A program made the translations under genes and the position numbers. Below, piece after piece: positions 53,156-62,089 of a DNA stretch of 64,000 nt; the first letter of the stretch is position 1, and each line of letters starts with the position of its first letter. Source of the stretch: Rhodothermales bacterium (GTDB lineage Bacteria; Bacteroidota; Rhodothermia; Rhodothermales; Bin80). The notes under the pieces are model-generated. The model worked only from the letters and a program-made list of their open reading frames with translations. It made no database searches and had not been told where the DNA came from. Location: positions 2,564,501 through 2,628,500 of the forward strand of contig CATQHT010000003.1 of the NCBI GenBank assembly GCA_958296045.1, written 5' to 3'.

Positions 53156-53436
53156 AACGAAAGCCCGGGCCCACTACCGGCTTCTGCCAAGCAAGCAGGC
53201 AGAAGTAACGCCCGAAAACATGCTGGCGTCGCATCGCAAACGTACCAATGAACGGATACGCAGTTCGGAGGCAGTACTCTGCATACAGGATACCACCAAG
53301 CTGAATTTCAGCACGCGACCCGCGTGCGAAGACTTACAGGTCGTGGGTACCAATCAAACCAAGGCAACATCCCGTGGGATGCCTCTGCATGCCACATTGG
53401 TTACCACTACCGATGGTCTACCTCTGTACTTCGATG
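53136..53436 (+). pseudogene. IS4-family transposase fragment
   Basis: The frame reads AHYRLLPSKQAEVTPENMLASHRKRTNERI, then the first catalytic Asp in VLCIQDTTKLNFS, and LQVVGTNQTKATSRGMPLHATLVTTTDGLPL, the N-terminal half of an IS4/Tn5-type transposase. Similarity stops at about 53436, exactly where an IS21-type end (CCAATCCGAGGCAAACTGGAC) begins. The second Asp and the Glu are missing. Confidence 0.75.
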
Positions 53437-53480
53437 AATTCGCGCGCCCAATCCGAGGCAAACTGGACGCCTGCGCGCGT
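53437..53480 (+). mobile_element. Solitary IS21-B-like end
   Basis: CCAATCCGAGGCAAACTGGACG resembles the end repeat of IS21-B (CCAATCCGATCCAAACTGGA). Even the flank GAATTCG is shared with the left side of element B. No istA or istB follows, so this is probably a deletion remnant. Confidence 0.5.
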
Positions 53481-53713
53481 ACAAGGTGCACCTTGAGCAG
53501 GCGCAAGTCGGAAGGGACTCTTGGCGCATGTGGCGGACAAAGCGGTGGAGGGCGACCTGTGTGGCACGCTCGGGGGGCTGGGTGACCACCGGCTCTGATG
53601 AGGCACGCACCTCGCCCAACGCGTCTGCCTAAACGATGTAGCCATAATCGGGATAGCGACCATGAGGGTGCCAGCCAACATACCCGCAGCGCTTCGGATC
53701 AGTAGGAAACGCC

Positions 53714-53980
53714 AGAGCATGGGCCGCCCGCTTCCTTCAGTGGGTCAATCACGAACATTATCCCATTGGACTGGCGCTCATGCATCCCGCTGTGGTCTGT
53801 TACGGACTCGTCAAGACCGTGCAAACCGCCCAGCAGGCCGTGCTCAACAAGGCCTACGATTATCACCCTCAACGCTCCGTCAACGGACCACCCACGGCCG
53901 AAGTGTCGCCCAAATCCGCCTGAATCAACAAGCCAATCGCGTACCCTGAAAACCAGGTATCGCTGGCACCACGAGCGAAC
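53714..53980 (+). pseudogene. C-terminal fragment of an IS3-family transposase
   Basis: The frame reads AARFLQWVNHEHYPIGLALM, HPAVVCYGLVKTVQ, AVLNKAYDYHPQRSVNGPP, matching the C-terminal end of the integrase core of IS3-type transposases (WYN..H..IGL.TPA..H). A TGA at 53921 replaces the usual Trp before INKP. The N-terminal part is absent. Confidence 0.62.
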
Positions 53981-54073
53981 CTCACGCAACCCCAAGTGCA
54001 AGCCAGCCCAAATACAATCTTATGCCGATTTCAAAAAGTGAGTCATAATTGTTGATACATTCCGGCCATCCTA

Positions 54074-55261
54074 TCACCCTCTGTCTCCGTAATGATGTAG
54101 CAACCAGCGCTGCATGGACGGGATGGGGAACTTGTACAACCCCTGGGTCTCGGTCAACACCCCGTTTCTTACAGCCTCACGAAATACCTCCATGGAGGAA
54201 TCGCCCGGGAGTACAACTTCCTGAAATGCACGCATGATGCGTCGCATATCCCAACCTGCACCACTCGGATACCGCTTAACGAGTGCCGCAAGCGCTATGC
54301 GATACGGGGGATAGATAGAAGAAACTCGCTGCGAATAGTACGCTTGCTTATCAGCTTTACCCCGTTCCATTACGGCTTCGGGGACCGTGTCGGGCATGAG
54401 GCTGCCGTGGCGCCTCAACCACCGCGCCGCCTCGGGCGCGAAGCAATGGATGTGTTGCGGCCATCCGTCTGTTTCTGCTGCAATGGTATCTATCCACCGA
54501 TTGAGGGTGTGCATTCGCACCTTGTGGCCTACCTCGCCGCCCTTTACGATCCAGTCGCGAATCACCTTGCGCTCGGCGATCGCATCCAGAACGCCAATGT
54601 TGTGCAGGCAGTCACGAAACAGTCGAGACATCCCGAAACCACCCAGGACATCCGCGGAGTTGCCCAGCCCACCTGCAAGCAGCACCACAGGGCCGCCACA
54701 GGCGGCGTTGCGGATGATGTCCAGCACATCCATGATCGCCGTACGCCTTTCGAGACTGGCCTTGTGTGCGGACAGGTTTTGGACCTCGTCCAGTGTCAGC
54801 AGCAGGTCCTTTGTCGAACTTGCGGTAAGCGAGCGCAGCACTTCGTCGGACGATGGACCTCGGTGCATTGCGGCCTCTCTGGCATGCTTTTCGCGTGTAA
54901 ACTCTACGCCTTGCGAAACGCCAACCATTGCGGTACGGCCTGTGCTTAATACTGTGCGGTCCACGTACGCGGAACCATCCAGCGCCGCTGCCATGCGCCG
55001 TGGGTTATACATGCAGGCGATTTCGATGCGCTGGTGATCCCAAAGGCCGGTTTTTTCTGCCCGATCTGCGAACTCATGGAGTATGGCGGTTTTGCCTGCG
55101 CCGGGCGGCCCCTGGACCAAGAATATTGTTCCGCCGCGTTCTCTATGGGCGTCTTTCAGGATGTCGTAGAACTTGTTCCACAGCGCATCTCTGCCGTGGA
55201 AATACTTGGCCCTGCCGCCGTCCTGCGCAGCCCCCAGAGAAGCATTGGTGTTGTGAGTCAT
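54074..55261 (-). CDS. AAA-type ATPase with C-terminal helical domain
   Basis: A 395-residue protein. FHGRDALWNKF and VQGPPGAGKTAIL (Walker A, 51-58) begin an ORC/STAND-like ATPase domain; Walker B is LLLTLDEVQNL and sensor 1 is in PVVLLAGGLGNSA. The C-terminal 130 residues (IALAALVKRYPSGAGWDMRRIMRAFQEVV, GVLTETQGLYKFPIPSMQRWLL) resemble a winged helix. Proteins of this build act as regulators, plasmid partition/replication factors or defence NTPases. It is divergent from the type ISP enzyme, 252 bp away, so it could control or assist it; this is inference. Confidence 0.68.
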   Translation of the reverse strand: MTHNTNASLGAAQDGGRAKYFHGRDALWNKFYDILKDAHRERGGTIFLVQGPPGAGKTAILHEFADRAEKTGLWDHQRIEIACMYNPRRMAAALDGSAYVDRTVLSTGRTAMVGVSQGVEFTREKHAREAAMHRGPSSDEVLRSLTASSTKDLLLTLDEVQNLSAHKASLERRTAIMDVLDIIRNAACGGPVVLLAGGLGNSADVLGGFGMSRLFRDCLHNIGVLDAIAERKVIRDWIVKGGEVGHKVRMHTLNRWIDTIAAETDGWPQHIHCFAPEAARWLRRHGSLMPDTVPEAVMERGKADKQAYYSQRVSSIYPPYRIALAALVKRYPSGAGWDMRRIMRAFQEVVLPGDSSMEVFREAVRNGVLTETQGLYKFPIPSMQRWLLHHYGDRG

Positions 55262-55513
55262 GACACACCTCTGATAGCTGTTTAGGCAAACGCCAGTGAG
55301 GCATCAGTGTTCGCTGAATCCTTTGCGCACGGGGCCATGTGCAGGGAAGTATGGCAACGAATGTCAATGCGGGAGCGTAACAGGCAGGGCATAAGGATGC
55401 AGGCCGTACCTGCAAAATCCGATCCAAGCTGGACACCCACTCCGATCTGCTGGAGGCTGCAAGATCTCCACGCACCTGCTTTTGCCCGGCTTGGCACGAC
55501 TTAAGACGGACTG
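55262..55513. other. Divergent intergenic region with a solitary IS21-type end repeat
   Basis: AATCCGATCCAAGCTGGACAC at about 55418-55438 matches the internal end repeat of IS21-B. The rest presumably has the promoters of the ATPase and restriction genes. Confidence 0.55.
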
Positions 55514-58500
55514 ATGGCTGATTTGTTTCGTGCGTATCGCAAGGACCTCCAGGGCAAGCTTGCTACGGGCCAAGCCGGGGAGCACACATATCGGCCTGCC
55601 CTTCAGCAGCAGCTGCAGGCATTGGGTGGTAAGAGCAGAATGGTGCTCAATGAGGCAAAGCAGGTACAACACAACGCGCCAGACTTCACTATTCAGCGCG
55701 ATGGCGTACCCATCGGCTATGTTGAGTGCAAGGATATCGGAACGGACCTCGATGTGGTGGAGCGCTCCAACCAGCTGAAGCGCTACCGAGCGGCATTCAA
55801 CAATCTGTTGCTTACGGACTATCTGGAATTCCGGTGGTACGTGGGGGGTGAGCGGAGATCATCAGTCCGGATAGGTGCGGTGTCGAGGACGGGAAGGATC
55901 ACGGCAGCCACAAGTGAAATTGATCCACGGAGTTTCTTCCGTCGATTCTTTGAACTATCAACGCCGGAGATACGTACGGCTGCCCAACTGGCCAAACATA
56001 TGGCGGGGAAAGCGCAGCTGTTTCGCGATGTGATGGCCAGCATCTTGATCGAGGAGCAAGGGGAGGGCAGGTTCAGGGCGATGTACGAGAAGCTCAAGGC
56101 GGAGCTGATACCGGATCTTACCGAAAGTGCGTTCGCCGACATCTACGCCCAGTCGGCCGCCTATGGCCTGTTTGCTGCTCGCTGTCTAACGTTCGTAAAT
56201 GGGGAGTCCACGTTCTCAAAGGACGATGCGCTCGGAGTTCCTACCACGCGGCTGCTCAATCATTTTTTTGATTATATCGCGGGCAATTGGGCAGACCCTC
56301 GACTGACATGGATTGTGGACGAGCTGGCAGCATTGCTCGCAGGACGCTGGTTTGGCGCTATACTGGCTGAGTTTCGTGGCAACGGCAAGGACGAAGATCC
56401 CGTCGTGCACTTTTACGAGAAATTTCTGAGACAGTATGACGAGACATTGCAGCTCCAGCGCGGCGTATTCTATACTCCGACGCCGGTAGTCAAGTATATA
56501 GTGGCTAGTGTTGATGTGCTACTTAAGGGGCACTTCGATTTGTCCGACGGATTGGCAGACAAGCAGATGGTTTCTCATACGGTGGAGGCCAACGGGAAGC
56601 GTCAAGAGCAGCGTGTACACCGGGTGCTGATACTCGATCCTGCTACGGGTACGGGTACATTCTTGCGACACGTGATTGCCCATATACGTGACCATGTAGT
56701 GGCACGAGGTATGGCAGGCATCTGGCCAAGCTATGTGCATGAGCACCTCTTTTCCAAGTTGTACGGCTTCGAGCTATTGGTGGCTCCACGGGCTATATGT
56801 CATCTGAGGCTGGCCCTGGAGTTACAGAGCGGAAGCCACGGAGTTAAGCTCGATGCCAGCCAACGTTTTCAGGTATATCTGACAAATGCACTCGCGGAAC
56901 CATCCAAAACCGGCTCAATGCTTTTCGATCCCGACCCCGTTGTGGCTGAGGCGAAAGGAGCCGATGGTGTAAAGCGTGATACGCCCTTGATGGTGATTAT
57001 GGGCAACCCGCCGTATGCCAGGAACTCGTTGAACAAGGGGCGATGGATCAGTGATTTACTTAAGGGCAAAGAAGGAGGCGAGGTGAATCACGAGTCCAGC
57101 TACTACTCAGCAGATGGATCACCGATCCGGGAGCGGCAATCCGGCTCGTTACAGGATGACTACGTGAAATTCATTCGTCTTGCGCAGCACAAGATCGATC
57201 AGACCGGGGAAGGGATCTTGGCATTCGTGACCAACCATGCGTATCTGACCAATATCACGTTCCGAGGCATGAGGGAATCGCTGCTGTACTCGTTCAGTGA
57301 GATCTACGTGCTGGACCTGCACGGCAATGCCCAACAGGCTGCCAACGTTCCCCGAGGCGTGAAAGATAACAACGTGTTCGACATCCAACAAGGGACCTGT
57401 ATCGGGTTATTTGTGAAACGGAAAGGCGGTAATGCGGGCCTTGCTAGAGTGTTTCATGCTGATCTGTGGGGAGAACGTGACCTTAAGTATCGATGGCTGT
57501 CCACAAATGATTCCAGTAGTACGGAGTGGTCTGAGGTCCATCCCCGCAGGCCCTGGTATTTTCTTGTGCCCCCTTCAGGTACGGGCACATTCGCCGAGGA
57601 GTACAATCGTTGGAGTAGCCTAAGTTCAGACATTATGCAGCAGTGGACATCGGCGATGCAGACATGCAGGAATCATATAACGATCCACGACTCCCGGCAA
57701 GCTCTGATGGCGTTCCTTCGAGAATTTGTGAGCATGGCGCCCGAAGAGGCACGAATCACATTCAATACGGGAAAGGACAGCCGCGACTGGCAGGTGCGAC
57801 GCGCCCAGAACGCCGTCAAAGAAACGGGCATGTCATCGCGATTGGTACAGCCCGTTCTTTATCGTCCATATGACGTGCGATACACTTATTACACCCATAG
57901 CTCACGCAGTTTTATATGCCAGCCGGTCTTCAAGGTGATGCAGCATATGATTCACGGGCCCAACATCGCTTTGGTGACGGTGCGTCAGGTAGCGGAGAAC
58001 AGGTTTAGCCATGTGATTCTGGCCGATAAGATCGTGCCGGGACGCTTGACTACCAGCAACAAGGGAGCGGCCTACATCTTTCCGTTATATCTGTACAACG
58101 GGGCTATGGGGAGGCTGACGAACATCAGTAGTAGATTCGTCCGGCATGCCGCCTGTAGACTGTCCCTCTTATGGATACCTGACGGGCGTGGCGATGGCGA
58201 CCACACGTTCGGGCCCGAGGACCTGCTATTTTACATCTACGCTTGTCTTCACAGTCCCCAATATCGAAGCCGATACCTGTGGGAATTGAAGGTGGACTTT
58301 CCGCGTATCCCGGTGACGGATCAGCCGAAACTGTTCTGGCGCCTGGTAGCGCTGGGTGACCGGCTGGGCCAACTACACCTCATGCGCGAATACGGCAGCG
58401 ATCAGCCAGGATTCCCTGTGCCGGGTACCAATATTGTTGAGAGCGTGTCCAACAGGTACCGAGACAACAAGGTGTTGATCAATAGGCGCCAGTATTTCGG

Positions 58501-58705
58501 CAGCGTGAAGGAAGACGTGTGGACCTTTATGCAGTGCGGATACAGACCAATGCAAAAGTGGCTCAAAGAGCGCCAAGGCAAGACATTAACCGTCGACGAC
58601 GTTTTCCACTTCAGTTGTATGCACGCATCGATTGCTGAAACTATGCAGCTTATGAAGCAGATAGACGCGGCCATTGCCGAGCACGGGGGCTGGCCCCTGG
58701 AATGA
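55514..58705 (+). CDS. Type IIG/ISP-like restriction-modification enzyme
   Basis: A single 1063-residue polypeptide. Residues 1-130 are a PD-(D/E)XK-type nuclease (PDFTI, Asp57; GYVECKDI, Glu71 and Lys73). A helical connector (150-310) leads to the N6-adenine methyltransferase domain: YTPTPVVKYIV, motif I LDPATGTGTF (374-383), and motif IV GNPPYA (497-502). The last 400 residues (RPYDVRYTYY, FGPEDLLFYIYACLHSP, YRSRYLWELKVDFPRIP) match the target-recognition part of type ISP enzymes. There is no helicase domain, unlike LlaGI, so the type IIG label fits better. It should cut and methylate by itself. Confidence 0.87.
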   Translation: MADLFRAYRKDLQGKLATGQAGEHTYRPALQQQLQALGGKSRMVLNEAKQVQHNAPDFTIQRDGVPIGYVECKDIGTDLDVVERSNQLKRYRAAFNNLLLTDYLEFRWYVGGERRSSVRIGAVSRTGRITAATSEIDPRSFFRRFFELSTPEIRTAAQLAKHMAGKAQLFRDVMASILIEEQGEGRFRAMYEKLKAELIPDLTESAFADIYAQSAAYGLFAARCLTFVNGESTFSKDDALGVPTTRLLNHFFDYIAGNWADPRLTWIVDELAALLAGRWFGAILAEFRGNGKDEDPVVHFYEKFLRQYDETLQLQRGVFYTPTPVVKYIVASVDVLLKGHFDLSDGLADKQMVSHTVEANGKRQEQRVHRVLILDPATGTGTFLRHVIAHIRDHVVARGMAGIWPSYVHEHLFSKLYGFELLVAPRAICHLRLALELQSGSHGVKLDASQRFQVYLTNALAEPSKTGSMLFDPDPVVAEAKGADGVKRDTPLMVIMGNPPYARNSLNKGRWISDLLKGKEGGEVNHESSYYSADGSPIRERQSGSLQDDYVKFIRLAQHKIDQTGEGILAFVTNHAYLTNITFRGMRESLLYSFSEIYVLDLHGNAQQAANVPRGVKDNNVFDIQQGTCIGLFVKRKGGNAGLARVFHADLWGERDLKYRWLSTNDSSSTEWSEVHPRRPWYFLVPPSGTGTFAEEYNRWSSLSSDIMQQWTSAMQTCRNHITIHDSRQALMAFLREFVSMAPEEARITFNTGKDSRDWQVRRAQNAVKETGMSSRLVQPVLYRPYDVRYTYYTHSSRSFICQPVFKVMQHMIHGPNIALVTVRQVAENRFSHVILADKIVPGRLTTSNKGAAYIFPLYLYNGAMGRLTNISSRFVRHAACRLSLLWIPDGRGDGDHTFGPEDLLFYIYACLHSPQYRSRYLWELKVDFPRIPVTDQPKLFWRLVALGDRLGQLHLMREYGSDQPGFPVPGTNIVESVSNRYRDNKVLINRRQYFGSVKEDVWTFMQCGYRPMQKWLKERQGKTLTVDDVFHFSCMHASIAETMQLMKQIDAAIAEHGGWPLE

Positions 58706-58997
58706 TGGAACGATGCTACGTCTGCGCAGCGGGGGAGGTTGCTCCTGCCATACGAGGCGCCTTGCGAGATGCCTTGATTACCACCGCAGTCACAGGCTAT
58801 GGATGGGCTTGCGGCCTTGGCAGAAAGCCCTCTGCACGGACACAATGCGCTAACGGAGGCGTGGATCTCGCTGGCCCAAGTAGATAAGGAGGCAGACTAG
58901 CACAGCGTACCAGAGTGAAGCTGCGGTACGTCGATGCGCCGGAATCCCGTGGGGTATGCACCGATTCAACCGGTGCGCGTTAACTAGGTAGGCCCCA
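58706..58997. other. Right boundary of the restriction-modification island
   Basis: No gene is seen. One junction between the island and the interrupted transfer operon should lie here, but no repeat shared with the 50.8-51.0 kb side could be recognised. Confidence 0.45.
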
Positions 58998-59297
58998 TTA
59001 CGGGCACTGGCCGGTAGCGGCCCACGTATAGTCGGTAACAAAGATGCCCAACGGGTTGTTAAGCAAGATCTCGGCATCCTCGGGCGCGATGATACGCACC
59101 TTGAAGTGTCCTTCGAAGCTCTTAGCAGCGCTGCCCGGGGCCAAGCCGCCCGTTTCCTGCCACGCGACCCGATACACGCCGGCTTCGCCGGGCACCTTGA
59201 GGACGCTGGAGATTTCTTCCACGTAGCGGGTCTGTTGGCGCCTGATCATGCGCCCTAAGACCTCTGCGGCGAAGACTCCGAGGCGCAGCACATGCAA
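58998..59297 (-). pseudogene. trbF: 3' fragment of a trbF/virB8-like gene
   Basis: About 100 codons with no proper start (a TTG at 59297 is the first possible). VYRVAWQETGGLAPGSAAKSFEGHFKV, then IIAPEDAEILLNNPLGIFVTDYTW is the end of the TrbF/VirB8 periplasmic domain, in which NPLGxxVxxxxW is diagnostic. The N-terminal membrane segment and the rest are missing; 14 bp upstream the WD40 gene ends. The strand and order match trbG-trbI, so it is probably the lost upstream neighbour of trbG. Confidence 0.75.
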
Positions 59298-59311
59298 ACA
59301 GGTCTGAGTTT

Positions 59312-61843
59312 TTACCTAACGCGAACGAAGCTACCAGGGTGTATCAGAGCGCCTGTCGGCCCATTCAGCTGCAACCGATACAAGTACGTGCCTGAGGGGA
59401 TGTCAGTGATCCTTAGGTCTATGCTTCGCTTCCATCCCGCAGGCATTTCTCGTGCTGGCAAGACGAGTACGCGCCGCCCCAGCATATCCAGCACCTCGAC
59501 GCTCACGCTGGCGTGCCATGGAAGGTCGAACACGATCTGCGTATCCTGCTGAAACGGGTTCGGAGAGTTACCTCGCAACGTGAAAGTCGTGGGCAACTCC
59601 CGTCGTTCAGCATCTAACCCAGACAACACCTCGATAGTAAACTGTAAGGTGTCTTTCTCCGCATTCGCATCCATTACCGTATAGGTATACGTTGCCTGCG
59701 GCGTTGTTATGTTTGGCGTTCCGCTCATCGTGCGCGTGTTAGCGTCGAAAGTAAGCCCGGAAGGAGGATCAGGGCTCAAAACGTAGCTGTAGGGCGGGGC
59801 GCCGCCGTGCGCCTCGGGAAACACCAGGGGTGTGATCGCTTCGTTTCCCGTGTACGTCTGCGCTGGTATCCTGCCAGGCAACGTCGGCAACGTCCACCAC
59901 AGTCGGACGGTTTTGTCGTCCGATGCCGAGGCCAGGTGCGTGCCGTCGGGCGAAAACGCTACGGATCGGACCCTGGACGTGTGGCCCTGAAACACGCGGA
60001 TCTCATCGCCCGTAGCCACCTCCCACAGTCGGACGGTTTCGTCGCTCGATGCCGAGGCCAGGTGCGTGCCGTCGGGCGAAAACGCTACGGATCGGACACT
60101 GGATGTGTGGCCCTGAAACACGCGGATCTCATCGCCCGTAGCCACCTCCCACAGTCGGACGGTTTCGTCGCTCGATGCCGAGGCCAGGTGCGTCCCGTCG
60201 GGCGAAAACGCTACGGATAGGACACTGGATGTGTGGCCCTGAAACACGCGGATCTCATCGCCCGTAGCCACCTCCCACAGTCGGACGGTTTCGTCGCTCG
60301 ATGCCGAGGCCAGGTGCGTCCCGTCGGGCGAAAACGCTACGGATAGGACACTGGATGTGTGGCCCTGAAACACGCGGATCTCATCGCCCGTAGCCACCTC
60401 CCACAGTCGGACGGTTCTGTCGTCCGATGCCGAGGCCAGGTGCGTGCCGTCGGGCGAAAACGCTACGGATCGGACCCAGTCCGTGTGGCCCTGAAACACG
60501 CGGATCTCATCGCCCGTAGCCACCTCCCACAGTCGGACGGTTTCGTCGCTCGATGCCGAGGCCAGGTGCGTCCCGTCGGGCGAAAACGCTACGGATCGGA
60601 CCCAGTACGTGTGGCCCTGAAACGCGCGGATCTCATCGCCCGTAGCCACCTCCCACAGTCGGACGGTTCTGTCGTCCGATGCCGAGGCAAGGTGCGCCCC
60701 GTCGGGCGAAAACGCTACGGAAAAGACCCAGTCCGAGTGGCCGTGGCCCACCGGTGTTACGTCAAACCAGCGCACCTGATCGCCCGTAGCCACCTCCCAC
60801 AGTCGGACGGTTCTGTCGTCCGATGCCGAGGCAAGGTGCGCCCCGTCGGGCGAAAACGCTACGGATCGGACCCTGGACGTGTGGCCCTGAAACACGCGGA
60901 TCTCATCGCCCGTAGCCACCTCCCACAGCCGGACGGTTCCGTCCCACGATGCCGAGGCCAGGTGCGTCCCGTCGGGCGAAAACGCTACGGATTCGACAAT
61001 TGACGTGTGGCCCTGAAACACGCGGATCTCATCGCCCGTAGCCACCTCCCACAGCCGGACGGTTCCGTCCCACGATGCCGAGGCCAAGTGCGTCCCGTCG
61101 GGCGAAAACGCTACGGAAAATACCCAGAACGTGTGGCCCTGAAACACGCGGATCTCATCGCCCGTAGCCACCTCCCACAGTCGGACGGTTTTGTCGTCCG
61201 ATGCCGAGGCCAGGTGCGTGCCGTCGGGCGAAAACGCTACGGATTGGACCCAGTCCGTGTGGCCCTGAAACACGCGGATCTCATCGCCCGTAGCCACCTC
61301 CCACAGTCGGACGGTTTTGTCGTCCGATGCCGAGGCCAGGTGCGTGCCGTCGGGCGAAAACGCTACGGATCGGACACTGGACGTGTGGCCCTGAAACACG
61401 CGGATCTCATCGCCCGTAGCCACCTCCCACAGTCGGACGGTGCTGTCGCTCGATGCCGAGGCCAGGTGCGCGCCGTCGGGCGAAAACGCTACGGATAGGA
61501 CCCTGGACGTGTGGCCCTCGAAGCGGCGCACCGTATCGCCCGTTGCTACGTCCCACAGCTGGATAGAACCATCAGACCCAGTAGGACAGCTGAATCCCAA
61601 TCCCGAGGCCAGGCGTGTACCGTCGGGCGAAAACGCTACGGAAAATGACGATGCCCTACACGCCACCGGCGTGGTCCAAATGGGTTGGGCGGCGGATGGG
61701 GCCACTTCCGCCAGCGCCATTACCGCAATTACGCGCAATATATGACGATAGCGTATTGGGAGTCCCCTAGATGGGCGGGATGACGGTCGAGTACGCCCGA
61801 CAGACCGGAGCACAGAGCGCGGTGCAGAAGCATGTACCTTCAT
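59312..61843 (-). CDS. Secreted WD40-repeat protein (14 repeats) with a type IX sorting domain
   Basis: An 843-residue exported protein; signal region about 32-52 (ILRVIAVMALAEVAPSAAQ). Residues 55-650 are 14 WD40 repeats of about 42 residues, enough for two seven-bladed propellers. Repeats 2-14 are almost identical (SVAFSPDGTHLASAS, TVRLWEVATGDEIRVFQGHT); the first and the seventh deviate. Then comes an Ig-like putative domain (IPAQTYTGNEAITPLVF to FTIEV), and a C-terminal sorting domain (TLRGNSPNPFQQDTQIVFDL, LDMLGRRV, IPSGTYLYRLQ) of the type used by type IX secretion. It probably sits on the cell surface as a binding protein. Confidence 0.9.
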   Translation of the reverse strand: MKVHASAPRSVLRSVGRTRPSSRPSRGLPIRYRHILRVIAVMALAEVAPSAAQPIWTTPVACRASSFSVAFSPDGTRLASGLGFSCPTGSDGSIQLWDVATGDTVRRFEGHTSRVLSVAFSPDGAHLASASSDSTVRLWEVATGDEIRVFQGHTSSVRSVAFSPDGTHLASASDDKTVRLWEVATGDEIRVFQGHTDWVQSVAFSPDGTHLASASDDKTVRLWEVATGDEIRVFQGHTFWVFSVAFSPDGTHLASASWDGTVRLWEVATGDEIRVFQGHTSIVESVAFSPDGTHLASASWDGTVRLWEVATGDEIRVFQGHTSRVRSVAFSPDGAHLASASDDRTVRLWEVATGDQVRWFDVTPVGHGHSDWVFSVAFSPDGAHLASASDDRTVRLWEVATGDEIRAFQGHTYWVRSVAFSPDGTHLASASSDETVRLWEVATGDEIRVFQGHTDWVRSVAFSPDGTHLASASDDRTVRLWEVATGDEIRVFQGHTSSVLSVAFSPDGTHLASASSDETVRLWEVATGDEIRVFQGHTSSVLSVAFSPDGTHLASASSDETVRLWEVATGDEIRVFQGHTSSVRSVAFSPDGTHLASASSDETVRLWEVATGDEIRVFQGHTSRVRSVAFSPDGTHLASASDDKTVRLWWTLPTLPGRIPAQTYTGNEAITPLVFPEAHGGAPPYSYVLSPDPPSGLTFDANTRTMSGTPNITTPQATYTYTVMDANAEKDTLQFTIEVLSGLDAERRELPTTFTLRGNSPNPFQQDTQIVFDLPWHASVSVEVLDMLGRRVLVLPAREMPAGWKRSIDLRITDIPSGTYLYRLQLNGPTGALIHPGSFVRVR
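59893..61510 (-). repeat. 126-bp WD40-coding direct repeats
   Basis: Thirteen consecutive units of about 126 bp with very high nucleotide identity; only the codons at blade tips and at a few loop positions vary. Identity this high means recent amplification or gene conversion. Confidence 0.9.
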
Positions 61844-62089
61844 TGGTCGAACTCAAGGGTTCTGATGTTTCAATGGATTTAGCAAGAAGCGTCTGGCCTA
61901 GGATCCAAGGGATAAGCTATCCGAGCCATGTCGCCACAGTTAGCGAGTAAGCGTCCCGTAGACGGCCAGCAATTCTGAATTTGGGGTCTTCGGTGGAGAA
62001 ACGAGTCGTGGTGTGTTCCCCTAGGGACTGGGTTGTGGAGGCAGTTAGGGCACCGGCCGAAAGAGAGCGGCAGCCCGACCCGCCGGGGC
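61844..62089. other. Promoter region of the WD40 gene
   Basis: A 246-bp space, no gene; no clear promoter boxes identified. Confidence 0.4.

Noticed and set aside
25484..54041. Genome-wide reassignment of TGA or TAA as sense codons
   Set aside because: Many intact genes here end in TGA or TAA, often in tight TGATG or ATGA overlaps with the next start, so these codons act as stops in this organism.
59807..61498. Long plus-strand open frames with repeated SHLPQSDG peptides
   Set aside because: They are the exact antisense of the WD40 repeats; their openness follows from the repeat codons, and they have no domain of their own.
59893..61510. CRISPR-like regular repeats
   Set aside because: The units are contiguous coding repeats of 126 bp without unique spacers.
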